40,719 bases of DNA, from assembly GCA_003345545.1 (NCBI GenBank), contig PRDH01000030.1, forward strand, positions 1-40,719, in the 5' to 3' direction. This DNA comes from Candidatus Thorarchaeota archaeon (lineage in GTDB: Archaea; Asgardarchaeota; Thorarchaeia; Thorarchaeales; Thorarchaeaceae). Under the pieces are notes generated by a model. That model had not been told where the DNA came from. It worked only from the letters and a program-made list of their open reading frames with translations, and searched no databases. The translations under genes were made by a program, and so were the position numbers. The number at the start of each line of letters is the position of its first letter. Positions within the stretch are counted from its first letter, which is position 1. Shown here piece by piece: positions 16,575 to 24,550 of the stretch.

Positions 16575-16592
16575 CTACTCATTGATGAGTAG
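16575..16592 (-). promoter_or_regulatory. Perfect 18-bp palindrome, likely operator of the TrmB-like operon
   Basis: CTACTCAT-TG-ATGAGTAG is a perfect inverted repeat with eight-base arms. It lies 12 bases upstream of the start codon and about 30-45 bases downstream of the predicted transcription start, a place where a bound regulator would block elongation or translation. Autoregulation by one of the three regulators is the simplest reading, but this is inference. Confidence 0.5.
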
Positions 16593-16640
16593 AATACGAA
16601 ATCATCATGTTACTAACTTGATGTCTGTATACAATCAAGC

Positions 16641-16649
16641 GATATTTAA
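16641..16649 (-). promoter_or_regulatory. TATA box of the TrmB-like operon
   Basis: The minus strand reads CTTAAATATC here, a good archaeal TATA element. Initiation about 25 bases downstream would give a leader of roughly 55-60 bases that contains the 18-bp palindrome. Confidence 0.5.
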
Positions 16650-16656
16650 GTCGAAT

Positions 16657-16806
16657 TGATGCTATTGAAGCTTGCAACTAGGCGTTGCTACTCCGGGCGG
16701 ATGCCTTCAGAGGTAGCCCAAAACGGGCATAGTACGAGGCATACTGCTAGAACACCCGTATGCCGAGCTGGAAGGGGGGGGTCCCTTGCTTTTTCATTCT
16801 ATTGAT
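16657..16806. other. Intergenic region with short inverted repeats
   Basis: Between the reductase stop and the TrmB promoter there is a 7-bp inverted repeat GGCATAC/GTATGCC at 16738-16744 and 16758-16764, a small GCCC/GGGC hairpin near 16717-16729, and a run of eight G (about 16774-16781) followed by TCCCTT and T-rich sequence. Repeats this short are expected by chance several times in a window of this size. I see no tRNA or known RNA in it. Confidence 0.3.
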
Positions 16807-18036
16807 CTACAGGCCAGTCATAGCGATTGCTTTCAGGTATCCAACACCGATTTTTGCCACCATTGGTAAGAAGTCCGTCATGAGTGTCATGTACGTAGCA
16901 ATGCTTGCATGACCCTGAATGAGCTCATTGAGCGTTCTTGCATCAAGCTGTCCAAGCACGATCTCAGCTGCCGCAATTGGATCATTGAGCATAGAGTACT
17001 TGGATACTGCCCACATTCCCTTTCCAGTGTTATTGATGTTCGAGGCAAGTTTCGACCTCCTGTACTCCTTCTCATAGAGGTACACACTCTTCTTGGAGAA
17101 GTCATTGCTGTCTACCATTCTCTTTGCATGTTTCGCCAGAACTTGTCCTGCATGAAGACATGTCGTGACTCCACCCCCTACTATCGACGAGACCTGACCT
17201 GCTGCGTTCCCGCAGAGTGCCACGCCTGCATCGGTGAATCTTGGTATGATTCCTGCGCAGGGAACAACTCCTCCATTGACAGAGACGATCTTGGCGTTCG
17301 CCGTTTCAGGATGTGTCTTCATGTATTTCCGGAGTACATCCTGCATTGGAGGTAGCCTGCGCCAGTTCTGTTTTGATGATGGCACTCTCCCAATTCCGAG
17401 ATTCACTTCGGTCTCAGATCTTGGGTATAGCCAGAGGTATCCGAGTCCGATGTCCTTGCCGACATAGAAGTATGCAACATTCGGGTCAACATTCTTGCAG
17501 TTTGCAAGCTTGAATCTGTGCCCATAGCTGAGAAGCCACTTTGGGTGGGTAAAGCCTGCAGTTTCTGAAACCCTGCTGAATGACCCATCTGCGCCCACCG
17601 CTAGGCTCGCTCTGGCTTCATTGCTGCTGTCGTATTTGACACCGACCACCGAGGCTCCTTCTTTGACGACTGACTTGACACTGCTATTGTATCTGAACTC
17701 CCCACCATCCGACAGAGCTCTATCTCGCATGAGCTCTTTGCAGTTGTGCTCGTCGAGGAGGAAGGAATTACCAAGAAGGGTCCTATCGACCACGATGTTT
17801 GATCCTGTATCAAGGCTCTCTCCGACAATCGAAGTAAACTTATTCCCGACATATTCGGAGTCTGGTTTAACTCTGAGAAGATTCAGCGCTCTGTCTGTCA
17901 CGAGCTCGCCCATCAACGAGTCTGTTGCAGAAGCATGTTTCTCCAATACTAGCGTCTTCAGTCCTTGCATGGATGCATGCTCAGCGGCCATCAGTCCCGC
18001 AGGACCTGTGCCAACCACGATTATGTCGTAACCCAT
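16807..18036 (-). CDS. Geranylgeranyl reductase family FAD-dependent oxidoreductase
   Basis: A flavoprotein of the family that saturates the isoprenoid chains of archaeal membrane lipids. Residues 1-30 form the FAD-binding Rossmann motif (IIVVGTGPAGLMAAEHA), and the second FAD motif appears as GVALCGNAAGQVSSIVGGGV near residue 285, with Asn where GDAAG is usual. The length of 409 residues fits the family. ATG at 18036 is chosen over ATG at 18042 because AGGAG is eight bases from the former and only two from the latter. It may act on digeranylgeranylglycerol lipids, but other substrates occur in this family. It is divergent from the acyltransferase gene. Confidence 0.85.
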   Translation of the reverse strand: MGYDIIVVGTGPAGLMAAEHASMQGLKTLVLEKHASATDSLMGELVTDRALNLLRVKPDSEYVGNKFTSIVGESLDTGSNIVVDRTLLGNSFLLDEHNCKELMRDRALSDGGEFRYNSSVKSVVKEGASVVGVKYDSSNEARASLAVGADGSFSRVSETAGFTHPKWLLSYGHRFKLANCKNVDPNVAYFYVGKDIGLGYLWLYPRSETEVNLGIGRVPSSKQNWRRLPPMQDVLRKYMKTHPETANAKIVSVNGGVVPCAGIIPRFTDAGVALCGNAAGQVSSIVGGGVTTCLHAGQVLAKHAKRMVDSNDFSKKSVYLYEKEYRRSKLASNINNTGKGMWAVSKYSMLNDPIAAAEIVLGQLDARTLNELIQGHASIATYMTLMTDFLPMVAKIGVGYLKAIAMTGL

Positions 18037-18184
18037 GGTCATGTCTCCTGGTCAGATAGTTGTGCGATTTCAAAGAACTCTCTATATCTCTTTCTAAAAG
18101 GTCTGCTGAGGAGAGCTTTTACTTTGCCCTTTAACAAAACATAATACTAAATCAAATAACTGAGGACTTCCCGAAGTGTAGACT

Positions 18185-19051
18185 ATGAGAACCAGGTCCC
18201 TTGCATATACCGCCTACATGGTTTTCTCTATCATGGCGAGCCTGACTATTGCAGCAATTCCCGCAATTCTGCTGTTCGGTTACTTCCTGCGGCATTTCAC
18301 CAATTTCCTGATCAGTCTTGGTTTTCCCTTTGCAACACTCTACGATTTGGCAAGGCCACTGCTCGAGGGAACTTTCGACCCACTTGTCATCCAATACTTC
18401 TGGGTCTTCGTGCTTTTTGTCCCTGTAGGTCTGATCTGCTATGCAGTGTTCCTCGGGTTCTTACTTGGCATGTTCAAGCTTTCTCGACGGGTCATTCCAT
18501 TCTTGCAAGATGGCTATTATGAAGCTGAAACTGAGGCCTGGCTGCTCTACGAATACTACGAAGTGTACTACGTCCTCTTCCCATACTTTGCTGGATTCTT
18601 CTCTGTATTCCTAGACACAAGACCTCGACATCAGGCCTTTGGCACCAAGGTTGGCAGAAGTACAATTGTTGGTAATGGCCGTCTATTCAACCCTGAGCGG
18701 ACTATAATAGGGGACAATTGCTTCTTTGGCTACAATGCAATCCTGAGTGGCCATGTATATGAAGGCAGACGACTCTACCTCAAGACAGTCAGATTGGGCA
18801 ACAATGTCACTGTCGGAGCTAATGCCGTTATCCTCCCTGGTGCAAACATCGGCGACAATGTGATTATCGGCGCTAATACCGTTGTTCCAAAAGACACGAC
18901 AATTCCATCAAATACAATCTGGGTCCACGGAAAGGCAATCCCACGGGGGCCTGAAAGCAAGGAGGAAATTCTCCACCAGCCTATAGGCGGGCCACCGTCA
19001 CTCACTTCTGAGGATCATGTAGACACTCCTGAGAATGGCGAACGATTGTAG
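18185..19051 (+). CDS. Membrane-associated hexapeptide-repeat acyltransferase
   Basis: A 288-residue protein. The N-terminal half has two or three transmembrane segments (AYMVFSIMASLTIAAIPAIL and FWVFVLFVPVGLICYAVFL). The C-terminal half is a left-handed beta-helix built from hexapeptides such as IGDNCFFGYNA, LGNNVTVGANAVILPGA and IGDNVIIGANTVVP. It resembles the C-terminal transferase part of the Pls-like synthetase-terminal proteins. It probably moves an acyl group onto a lipid or sugar at the membrane. The ATG at 18185 has no Shine-Dalgarno; an AT-rich TATA-like element near 18138-18150 suggests a short leader. Confidence 0.8.
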   Translation: MRTRSLAYTAYMVFSIMASLTIAAIPAILLFGYFLRHFTNFLISLGFPFATLYDLARPLLEGTFDPLVIQYFWVFVLFVPVGLICYAVFLGFLLGMFKLSRRVIPFLQDGYYEAETEAWLLYEYYEVYYVLFPYFAGFFSVFLDTRPRHQAFGTKVGRSTIVGNGRLFNPERTIIGDNCFFGYNAILSGHVYEGRRLYLKTVRLGNNVTVGANAVILPGANIGDNVIIGANTVVPKDTTIPSNTIWVHGKAIPRGPESKEEILHQPIGGPPSLTSEDHVDTPENGERL

Positions 19052-19214
19052 ATCAGTGATGCATGTTTGGTTCATTGATGTGGTGATCTGAGTCTGAGAC
19101 GCATTTGGAAGAGTATTTGTTTGCATGAATATGCGAGCCATTCTCAGTTTCGATTGTCCAGCTGGCAATGGTGATTTAGATGGATTCATAACTCAACACA
19201 CGGATGAATGTATA

Positions 19215-20651
19215 ATGTCCGGGCCCAAGAAGAAGTACACTCCACGAGGGTATCAAACCTATATCCTTGATAGGGTCAGTGAACTGAAGGGCACACCAGT
19301 CCTTTTGGAGCTGGACTGCGGGCTTGGAAAGCGATTCATCACTCATCAAATTGTGGCGCAACGATTCCCTGCCACGGGGATTCTCATTGTTGTGCATTCG
19401 TCCTCTTCCCTAGCCGAAACTATTGACTATCTAAAGGGCGAGTATGGTGGAATTGAAGATGACCTCGGCGAACTCTCCTCCCGAGTACAATCAGGTCGTC
19501 GCATTCGCGAGCTTCGCGAGAAACGGGTAATTGTAACAACACCTCAGGTTCTAGCCTCCATGTTTCAGAAGGAACCTTCTTTGTTTGATAGATTCCAAAT
19601 TGTACTAATCAATGAGGTGGACACACTTGTAAGGCGCACCAGTGGAAAATCGGCTCTTGTCTTTCCCTGGGCACCTCTTCTTTCATTTCTGAAGGGAAAA
19701 TGGATCATTGGCATGAGTGGAACCCTTAGGGATGATCATGCAGTATTCACGAGAGAGCAAATCGTGATACGTGATGAGCTCGCTACTCTACGGGAGTATA
19801 TTCCGGGTGCAGAACTCATCACAATGGAAGACCTCTACGATACGGATGTCGAAGACTTTCTTGAACCGACTTTTCTCACAGTAAGCAGGGTCACAGATTA
19901 TGAAATACGCTCGATCTCAAAGGTCATAGACGAGCTGATTCGCGACACCCGAAATGAGATAATGAAGGAACTGGCAGCAGAGGACAATCTTGAGATGGTC
20001 GCTGGCGATGCTCGGAGAGTACATCTGCTCTTAGAACGGCTCCCGGTGACAGAGGAGCTAAAGGGCAGATACTCAGGGCTCCTGATGTTGCGAAAGTACA
20101 TATACGCCATGCCCCCGAAGCAGTTTCTACGCATGTTCTATGGCGACTATCTGAAACACTATTTCAACATCAGTGACTTGAAGCGTGCTCTTCCATCTGT
20201 TTCAGCCAAGACAACTCGAGTACTGAAGATTGCTATCGAACATAACAAAACGCTTGTGCTGACTTCGTACCTTGAAATGGTTTCACAGGTCAAGGATGTC
20301 CTTAAGAAAGCAGGCCTATCTGTGCTTGCAATCACAGGGCAGACTCGTGATAAGGGAGAGATACTACGCTCATTCAGAGAAGATGCGGGCAAAAGTGTGC
20401 TTGTTATGTCGCCCGTAGGTGAGCGTGACTTGGACATCCCTCATGCTGAAGTAATGATTGTCTGCGACTCGATCAACACAACGAAGACAATGTATCAGAA
20501 GTTCAAGAGAACCAGAGGTGGTCTTGTTGTACTGCTTGCGTACTCAGGCACCTCTGAGGAGAGGAAGGTCCAGAAGCTGATGGAACGGATCCTGACTCGT
20601 TACCCTTGGTCTACATCTATTATCGAGTCTTCTGGGAGCGAGCTGGAATAG
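19215..20651 (+). CDS. Hef/FANCM-like superfamily 2 helicase domain with degenerate motifs
   Basis: A 478-residue protein with the two RecA-like lobes of the Hef/Mph1/FANCM helicases, but several catalytic motifs are altered. The Q-like segment is YTPRGYQTYI, motif I is LDCGLGKRFITH (GKR instead of GKT), Ib-like TPQVLASMF, motif II LINEVD (DEAH-type Asp replaced by Asn), motif III GMSGT, motif V VGERDLDIP and motif VI YQKFKRTRGG (QRxGRTGR expected). A helical insert between the lobes matches the Hef layout. No C-terminal nuclease is present. ATG at 19215 is used because the domain starts six residues later; an ATG at 19125 would add 30 uncharacteristic residues. It could be a non-hydrolysing DNA-structure-binding protein. 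Confidence 0.78.
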   Translation: MSGPKKKYTPRGYQTYILDRVSELKGTPVLLELDCGLGKRFITHQIVAQRFPATGILIVVHSSSSLAETIDYLKGEYGGIEDDLGELSSRVQSGRRIRELREKRVIVTTPQVLASMFQKEPSLFDRFQIVLINEVDTLVRRTSGKSALVFPWAPLLSFLKGKWIIGMSGTLRDDHAVFTREQIVIRDELATLREYIPGAELITMEDLYDTDVEDFLEPTFLTVSRVTDYEIRSISKVIDELIRDTRNEIMKELAAEDNLEMVAGDARRVHLLLERLPVTEELKGRYSGLLMLRKYIYAMPPKQFLRMFYGDYLKHYFNISDLKRALPSVSAKTTRVLKIAIEHNKTLVLTSYLEMVSQVKDVLKKAGLSVLAITGQTRDKGEILRSFREDAGKSVLVMSPVGERDLDIPHAEVMIVCDSINTTKTMYQKFKRTRGGLVVLLAYSGTSEERKVQKLMERILTRYPWSTSIIESSGSELE

Positions 20652-20772
20652 TCAAGAGCAGTATGCACGCAGATGGTTCCTGTTGTTTCAAGCGGGAATA
20701 CCTGTTGTCCCTTGACCAACAGTCATCATGTGATTGGATCAGTCGAAGATGAGCACCGAAGGTCTGCTATGT

Positions 20773-21684
20773 CTAGCCTTCAGTCACGAATGCCGTGGCA
20801 AAGAGGTCAAACAGTTTCTCCAGATATCTCGTATCCAGTTTGCTGTAGACATACTTGCACATATCAATGAAGCGTGTGGCCCTTTCGTCTGCGTACTCCC
20901 CAATTCCGATTATGCTTCTGGTTCTCTTCGAGAGCTCCCTGACGACGCCCTTGTGAGTGCTATCCTCTCCGAAGACTTTCGCGGTTTCCTGCTCAATCCT
21001 CTGTAGAACACTCTTGGTGCGGATGTCAGATATGTCATCACTACCGAAGCTCTTCACGAGGTCCATAATCACATCTAGGATGCCATTGTGCAATCCTGCT
21101 ACCAAGGCTTCAATCTCAAAGGCGGTGAATTTAACTGTGCCTTCATCGCTCTGGAGTTGCCACTTCAGATCGCTTGTTCTGGTGATGCTAATCCTCTTTT
21201 GTCCTACTATGATTACCTCATCGTAGTATCGTGAATCGATGCTGCTTTGAACTGAGGTCTTGAGGATTGCAGTTTCAGGAAGTCTCAGTTTTATTGTGTT
21301 TCCCCCATTTGTAACTACAAGACAGACGCCTTGTGATGGAGGGATTTTCTTAACGTAGTCTGATGGTGGAGCAACTTGCACTGGCGGCAGATGCCTCAGT
21401 TTCCCAGCGAGTTCCCGTATCTCGGGTTCTGTGCAGATGTATGACTGCCTATCTCCAGAGATGGTGATCATCCCATCATCTGCACGCACAAAATCAATCT
21501 TGTTGCCTCCGCCCACATTCGTGGTCTTGATATAGGTCTGCTTGTGATTTCGTGCAGTCTGCGCTAGTTTCTCTAATGCAGCAGCAATCATGTGAGCCTC
21601 GCCAAATCCCATTGTGATTTCAGTGTCACCTTCAGTACCGCGGCCGATACCAAGTGACCCATCCGTGCGAATTTTCACGTACAT
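20773..21684 (-). CDS. Unknown protein with three diverged repeats and a helical C-terminus
   Basis: I do not recognise this 303-residue protein. Three segments follow the same pattern, beta strand, Asp/Gly turn, strand, then an amphipathic helix: VKIRTDGSLGIG...GEAHMIAAALEKL at the start, FVRADDGMITIS...EPEIRELAGKLRHL in the middle, and ITRTSDLKWQLQ...AFEIEALVAGLHN after that. The last 90 residues are helical (IEQETAKVFGEDSTHKG and beyond). ATG at 21684 is chosen because repeat one begins immediately; an upstream start at 21714 adds only ten residues. It converges on the helicase gene with about 120 bp between. The repeat unit suggests a scaffold or binding protein, but no function is assigned. 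Confidence 0.6.
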   Translation of the reverse strand: MYVKIRTDGSLGIGRGTEGDTEITMGFGEAHMIAAALEKLAQTARNHKQTYIKTTNVGGGNKIDFVRADDGMITISGDRQSYICTEPEIRELAGKLRHLPPVQVAPPSDYVKKIPPSQGVCLVVTNGGNTIKLRLPETAILKTSVQSSIDSRYYDEVIIVGQKRISITRTSDLKWQLQSDEGTVKFTAFEIEALVAGLHNGILDVIMDLVKSFGSDDISDIRTKSVLQRIEQETAKVFGEDSTHKGVVRELSKRTRSIIGIGEYADERATRFIDMCKYVYSKLDTRYLEKLFDLFATAFVTEG

Positions 21685-22010
21685 TTTTTCAACCCATGAA
21701 ATGGATGTGCACAATGCAGAAAACTGTTGTCATTACAGTCCGGTCTTGATTCTTGCTAACTATACACACAACAAGAGTGCAATGTTGAGCATGGACAATG
21801 CAGAATGACTATCGACAGTCTGTCTGACAGTGAACAGGAACTCATCGTCTAATCCTTTGTAGAGCCAGAGAAGAAGAGAATAGTCATTGTCCCTATATCC
21901 ATCAGCCACATTGTTTTGCTCGTGATGAATCTGCCTATCTTCTTCCAACTTGATAGGGCATCCTAAATAGAGTGGATTGCAGAGGCTTCTTTGTCCCCTG
22001 CAATTATGTC
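21685..22010. other. Intergenic stretch, no gene seen
   Basis: These 326 bases lie upstream of the triple-repeat gene and downstream of the 22011-22370 gene. Only short reading frames are present, and none has both a Shine-Dalgarno and a protein-like composition. One short palindrome (CTGTCTGACAG, near 21820) is seen but is not remarkable in length. Confidence 0.4.
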
Positions 22011-22370
22011 CTAAATTGAGTCCGTGACATCAAAGGCGAGCTTTCCAACTTCCTTCGTTGTAAGTGATATGTCTATCTTGTGGTCTCCAGCCGGAAGTGT
22101 GGCTCCCTTGACATGAATCGAAATATCCAGTCCGACCTTGATTGGGAATGATTTCTTCTCAGAGATCTCGCTTCCGGTCACCTTGCCATCAGATGAACTG
22201 ATGATTGTTGCATCAAGGGGGTACTCTGTTCCATTGACTTTGATGGGTTCAATGTGGATAGCCGTGCCTGACGATATTGTGTTCTTCAGTTTGAACGTGA
22301 AACCATCACCGTCATTCTTGAGGCTTCCTTTTATGTAGAGTTTCCTTAGGAGAAATGTAGGTATCTGCAT
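22011..22370 (-). CDS. Conserved small beta-rich protein, unknown function
   Basis: A 119-residue protein that starts MQIPTFLLRKLYIKGSLKND and is rich in beta strands. Proteins of this type recur in archaea as uncharacterised and sometimes mis-annotated small proteins. ATG at 22370 is decided by GGAGG eight bases upstream; an in-frame start at 22475 lies upstream of the promoter and is rejected. It ends close to the 296-326 base intergenic stretch. No catalytic residues can be seen, and the sheet-rich pattern suggests a binding or structural role. Confidence 0.72.
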   Translation of the reverse strand: MQIPTFLLRKLYIKGSLKNDGDGFTFKLKNTISSGTAIHIEPIKVNGTEYPLDATIISSSDGKVTGSEISEKKSFPIKVGLDISIHVKGATLPAGDHKIDISLTTKEVGKLAFDVTDSI

Positions 22371-22410
22371 TTTTATTGCCTCCAACTGACTCTGATGTCT
22401 AATCTGTGTA

Positions 22411-22420
22411 TCTTTTATAA
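22411..22420 (-). promoter_or_regulatory. TATA box for the 22011-22370 gene
   Basis: The minus strand reads TTATAAAAGA, close to the archaeal TATA consensus, preceded by the BRE-like CGGAAC. Initiation about 25 bases downstream gives a short leader of roughly 20 bases that still contains the GGAGG ribosome binding site. Confidence 0.65.
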
Positions 22421-22548
22421 GTTCCGCAACTCGATATTGAGGCGTGCAGTTACAGTGCGATGATGTGCTGCTCACCCTTTTTATGTTAAGTCATCAGTTC
22501 TGAATGATTTCAAGCAAGGAGGATTCGATGGTAGAATGCATGTACAAA

Positions 22549-22558
22549 AGATATAAAG
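22549..22558 (+). promoter_or_regulatory. TATA box for the 22609-22977 gene
   Basis: AGATATAAAG on the plus strand is a good TATA element. It sits about 50 bases before the GTG start of the zinc-ribbon membrane protein, so the leader would be about 25-30 bases. Confidence 0.5.
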
Positions 22559-22608
22559 TGTCAGTCATCGACAGAATACAAGGCTCTTCAATCTGAGGTG
22601 AAGCAAAA

Positions 22609-22977
22609 GTGCAGTTTTATCCTTGGGACATTTTCCCGAGCATCTTTGGGACGATCGGTGTGTTTTTCGTAATCATCCCAATCATATTCGTAGTGATTTT
22701 CATCATCATTGCCGCGACGGTCTGTCGAAGTGGTGCTCGCGTGGCAGGAAACGTTGCACGCGGTTTCACCATGGATGCGCCTGCCTTTGTCATTCCAGAG
22801 AATCAGCGCGGGCAGACGAGATCTGATGGCACTGAGATGACTACTGTCCGGCTTCCAGAGAGATGCCCATCTTGCGGTGCCACCATCTCCCAAGGAACAA
22901 TTGACTGGGTTGGCCCCTTGGAGGCAAAATGCAACTACTGTGGTGGCACGCTCAGAGCAAGATTCGAGCGTGTCTAG
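22609..22977 (+). CDS. Small membrane protein with C-terminal zinc ribbon
   Basis: A 122-residue protein with one strongly hydrophobic N-terminal segment (GTIGVFFVIIPIIFVVIFII) and a C-terminal zinc ribbon, ERCPSCGATI then AKCNYCGGTL. The start is GTG at 22609, supported by GAGGTGA eight bases upstream. It is divergent from the 22011 gene and followed by the gelsolin-domain gene on the same strand after about 180 bases. It probably acts as a membrane-tethered adaptor; that is inference from architecture only. Confidence 0.72.
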   Translation: MQFYPWDIFPSIFGTIGVFFVIIPIIFVVIFIIIAATVCRSGARVAGNVARGFTMDAPAFVIPENQRGQTRSDGTEMTTVRLPERCPSCGATISQGTIDWVGPLEAKCNYCGGTLRARFERV

Positions 22978-23099
22978 GCCTTAGAAGAAGACTAGCTGTG
23001 TAATATCCGCGCTCTTAGTCAGCCGTTTTCTTCATACGCCCCTTGCAGATGTGACGCACCCACATAGGCAAAGTATTTGACCGAATGAATCTGACAATG

Positions 23100-23142
23100 G
23101 TGCAGCGCTGTTGCCCATACGGTGCCCACAACAGGGCTGCAC
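23100..23142 (+). promoter_or_regulatory. 14-bp stem-loop in the leader of the gelsolin-domain gene
   Basis: The left arm 23100-23113 (GTGCAGCGCTGTTG) pairs with 23129-23142 (CAACAGGGCTGCAC) with one mismatch, leaving a 15-base loop. It ends five bases before the GAGG ribosome binding site of the gene starting at 23160. A TATA-like AAAGTATTTGA at about 23070-23080 would place the transcript start at or near the left arm. A translational or transcript-stability role is inferred. Confidence 0.5.
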
Positions 23143-23159
23143 ATCTCGAGGAACATCAG

Positions 23160-23441
23160 ATGGCCAATGCTCTCGAAATGCATGATGACGGAACATCAGA
23201 GTCAGTGTGCATCACGCGAAACGGTCTAACATCCGAGCGTGTACTCTGTGTCATTGATGATGAGGGCAAGAACGTCTATTTGTGGCTGGGAAAAGAGGCA
23301 CCGGTTCGAAAGCGGTTTGTGGGAGCACACACTGCAAGTAAACTTCGTGATGAACAGGGCACAGGGTTCCGAGTGCGCTCCCTCGATGAGGGAAGCGAAC
23401 CCCTCCAGTTTTTCAACTCCCTAGAACGCAAGGGCTGCTAG
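23160..23441 (+). CDS. Single-domain gelsolin-like protein
   Basis: A 93-residue protein consisting almost entirely of one gelsolin repeat. The core strands VLCVIDDEGKNVYLWLGKEA, the helix after VRKRFVGAHTASKLRDEQG and the strand FRVRSLDEGSEPLQF match the gelsolin fold, with the xYLWxGK motif characteristic of the repeat. Gelsolin-like proteins of Asgard archaea act on actin, but single-domain versions also exist in other archaea. ATG at 23160 is chosen because GAGG lies eight bases upstream; an in-frame ATG at 23085 would include the leader hairpin as coding. Actin binding and calcium dependence are inferences. Confidence 0.85.
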   Translation: MANALEMHDDGTSESVCITRNGLTSERVLCVIDDEGKNVYLWLGKEAPVRKRFVGAHTASKLRDEQGTGFRVRSLDEGSEPLQFFNSLERKGC

Positions 23442-23504
23442 TATTCGAACATATCCATAAGATTCTATAACCGACTGTGCACAGCTCAATTGAGGTCGTA
23501 GACT

Positions 23505-24548
23505 GTGAGAGCATTGATGAAGACCGCTAGAGGTCCTGGAAATCTCGAACTGAGGGAAATCGAAGAACCTCGCCCCGGAAAGGATGAGGTTTTGATAGAG
23601 GTTGCAGCTGCAGGAATCTGCGGTACCGATGTTCACATCAAACATGACCAGACATTCTATACTCCTCCGATTGTGCTTGGGCATGAGTACTCCGGCAGAG
23701 TCGTGGAAGTCGGAGATGATGTCACAGGGATTGAGGTTGGCGATCTTGTTGTATCTCCTGCAACCGCCTATTGTGGGAAATGCTATCAGTGCAAGACTGG
23801 ACATATGAACAGATGCACCTCGGAGAAGAAACGGATTCTCGGCACATCACTTGCCAATGGGGCTTTCGCGAGGTATCTCACTGTACCTGAGTACATCATT
23901 CACAAGATCCCCAAGGGCGTCGCCCTGAAGGAGGCGGCAATGGCTGAGCCTACAGCTTGCGTCGTACATTCAGTCATCGAAAAGTCTCCAATCACTCCCG
24001 GAGATGTAGTTGTGGTGCAGGGGCCCGGAACTATGGGTCTACTTGCAGTTCAAGTTGCCAAGGCTATGGGCGCTGGAAAAGTCATAGTGACGGGGGTTTC
24101 TGCTGACCAGTGGCGCTTCGATATTGCAAAGAAGATTGGTGTTGACTTGACGCTCAATGTCCAGCTTGATCCTGACCCCGTCAAGACAATCAAGGAAGAA
24201 ACCGATGGCCGTGGTGCTGATGTTGTCATCGAAGCGTCAGGAGCATGTATTGCATGCAATCAGGCCCTTGACTTTGTCAAAGTCGCCGGTCATGTCACTC
24301 TTCTCGGAATCCGTGGACAGCCACTCGATATTGACCTTGATGCTATTGCATTGAAAGAACTTACGATGTCTGGTACCTGGGGAACACTTCCATCAACATG
24401 GGTCACGACGCTCCGTCTGATGGCATCCAAGAAGGTCAAGGTGGCTCCACTAATCACACACAGGATCTCCCTTGATCTCTGGGAAGAGGGTTTCGATCTG
24501 ATGGAGAAACAGAAAGCTATCAAAGTCCTCTTCACTAAATTCGACTAA
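23505..24548 (+). CDS. Zinc-dependent medium-chain alcohol/polyol dehydrogenase
   Basis: A 347-residue MDR dehydrogenase. Catalytic zinc ligands appear as Cys39 in GICGTDVHIK and the His-Glu pair in GHEYSGRVVEVGD. The structural zinc loop has its four cysteines in CGKCYQCKTGHMNRC. The NAD(P) site is VVVVQGPGTMGLLAVQVAKA. It is close to sorbitol and threonine dehydrogenases, but the substrate is not predictable. The start is GTG at 23505 with GAGGT eight bases before it. It is convergent with the AhpD-like gene, with only two bases between the stops. Confidence 0.88.
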   Translation: MRALMKTARGPGNLELREIEEPRPGKDEVLIEVAAAGICGTDVHIKHDQTFYTPPIVLGHEYSGRVVEVGDDVTGIEVGDLVVSPATAYCGKCYQCKTGHMNRCTSEKKRILGTSLANGAFARYLTVPEYIIHKIPKGVALKEAAMAEPTACVVHSVIEKSPITPGDVVVVQGPGTMGLLAVQVAKAMGAGKVIVTGVSADQWRFDIAKKIGVDLTLNVQLDPDPVKTIKEETDGRGADVVIEASGACIACNQALDFVKVAGHVTLLGIRGQPLDIDLDAIALKELTMSGTWGTLPSTWVTTLRLMASKKVKVAPLITHRISLDLWEEGFDLMEKQKAIKVLFTKFD

Positions 24549-24550
24549 GC

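Noticed and set aside
16681..16790. Possible structured RNA between reductase and TrmB promoter
   Set aside because: Only 4-7 bp stems and a G-run; stems this short are expected by chance, and no tRNA T-loop or other known RNA signature is present.
21760..21948. Minus-strand 62-residue frame
   Set aside because: No Shine-Dalgarno and no recognisable features; probably a chance frame.
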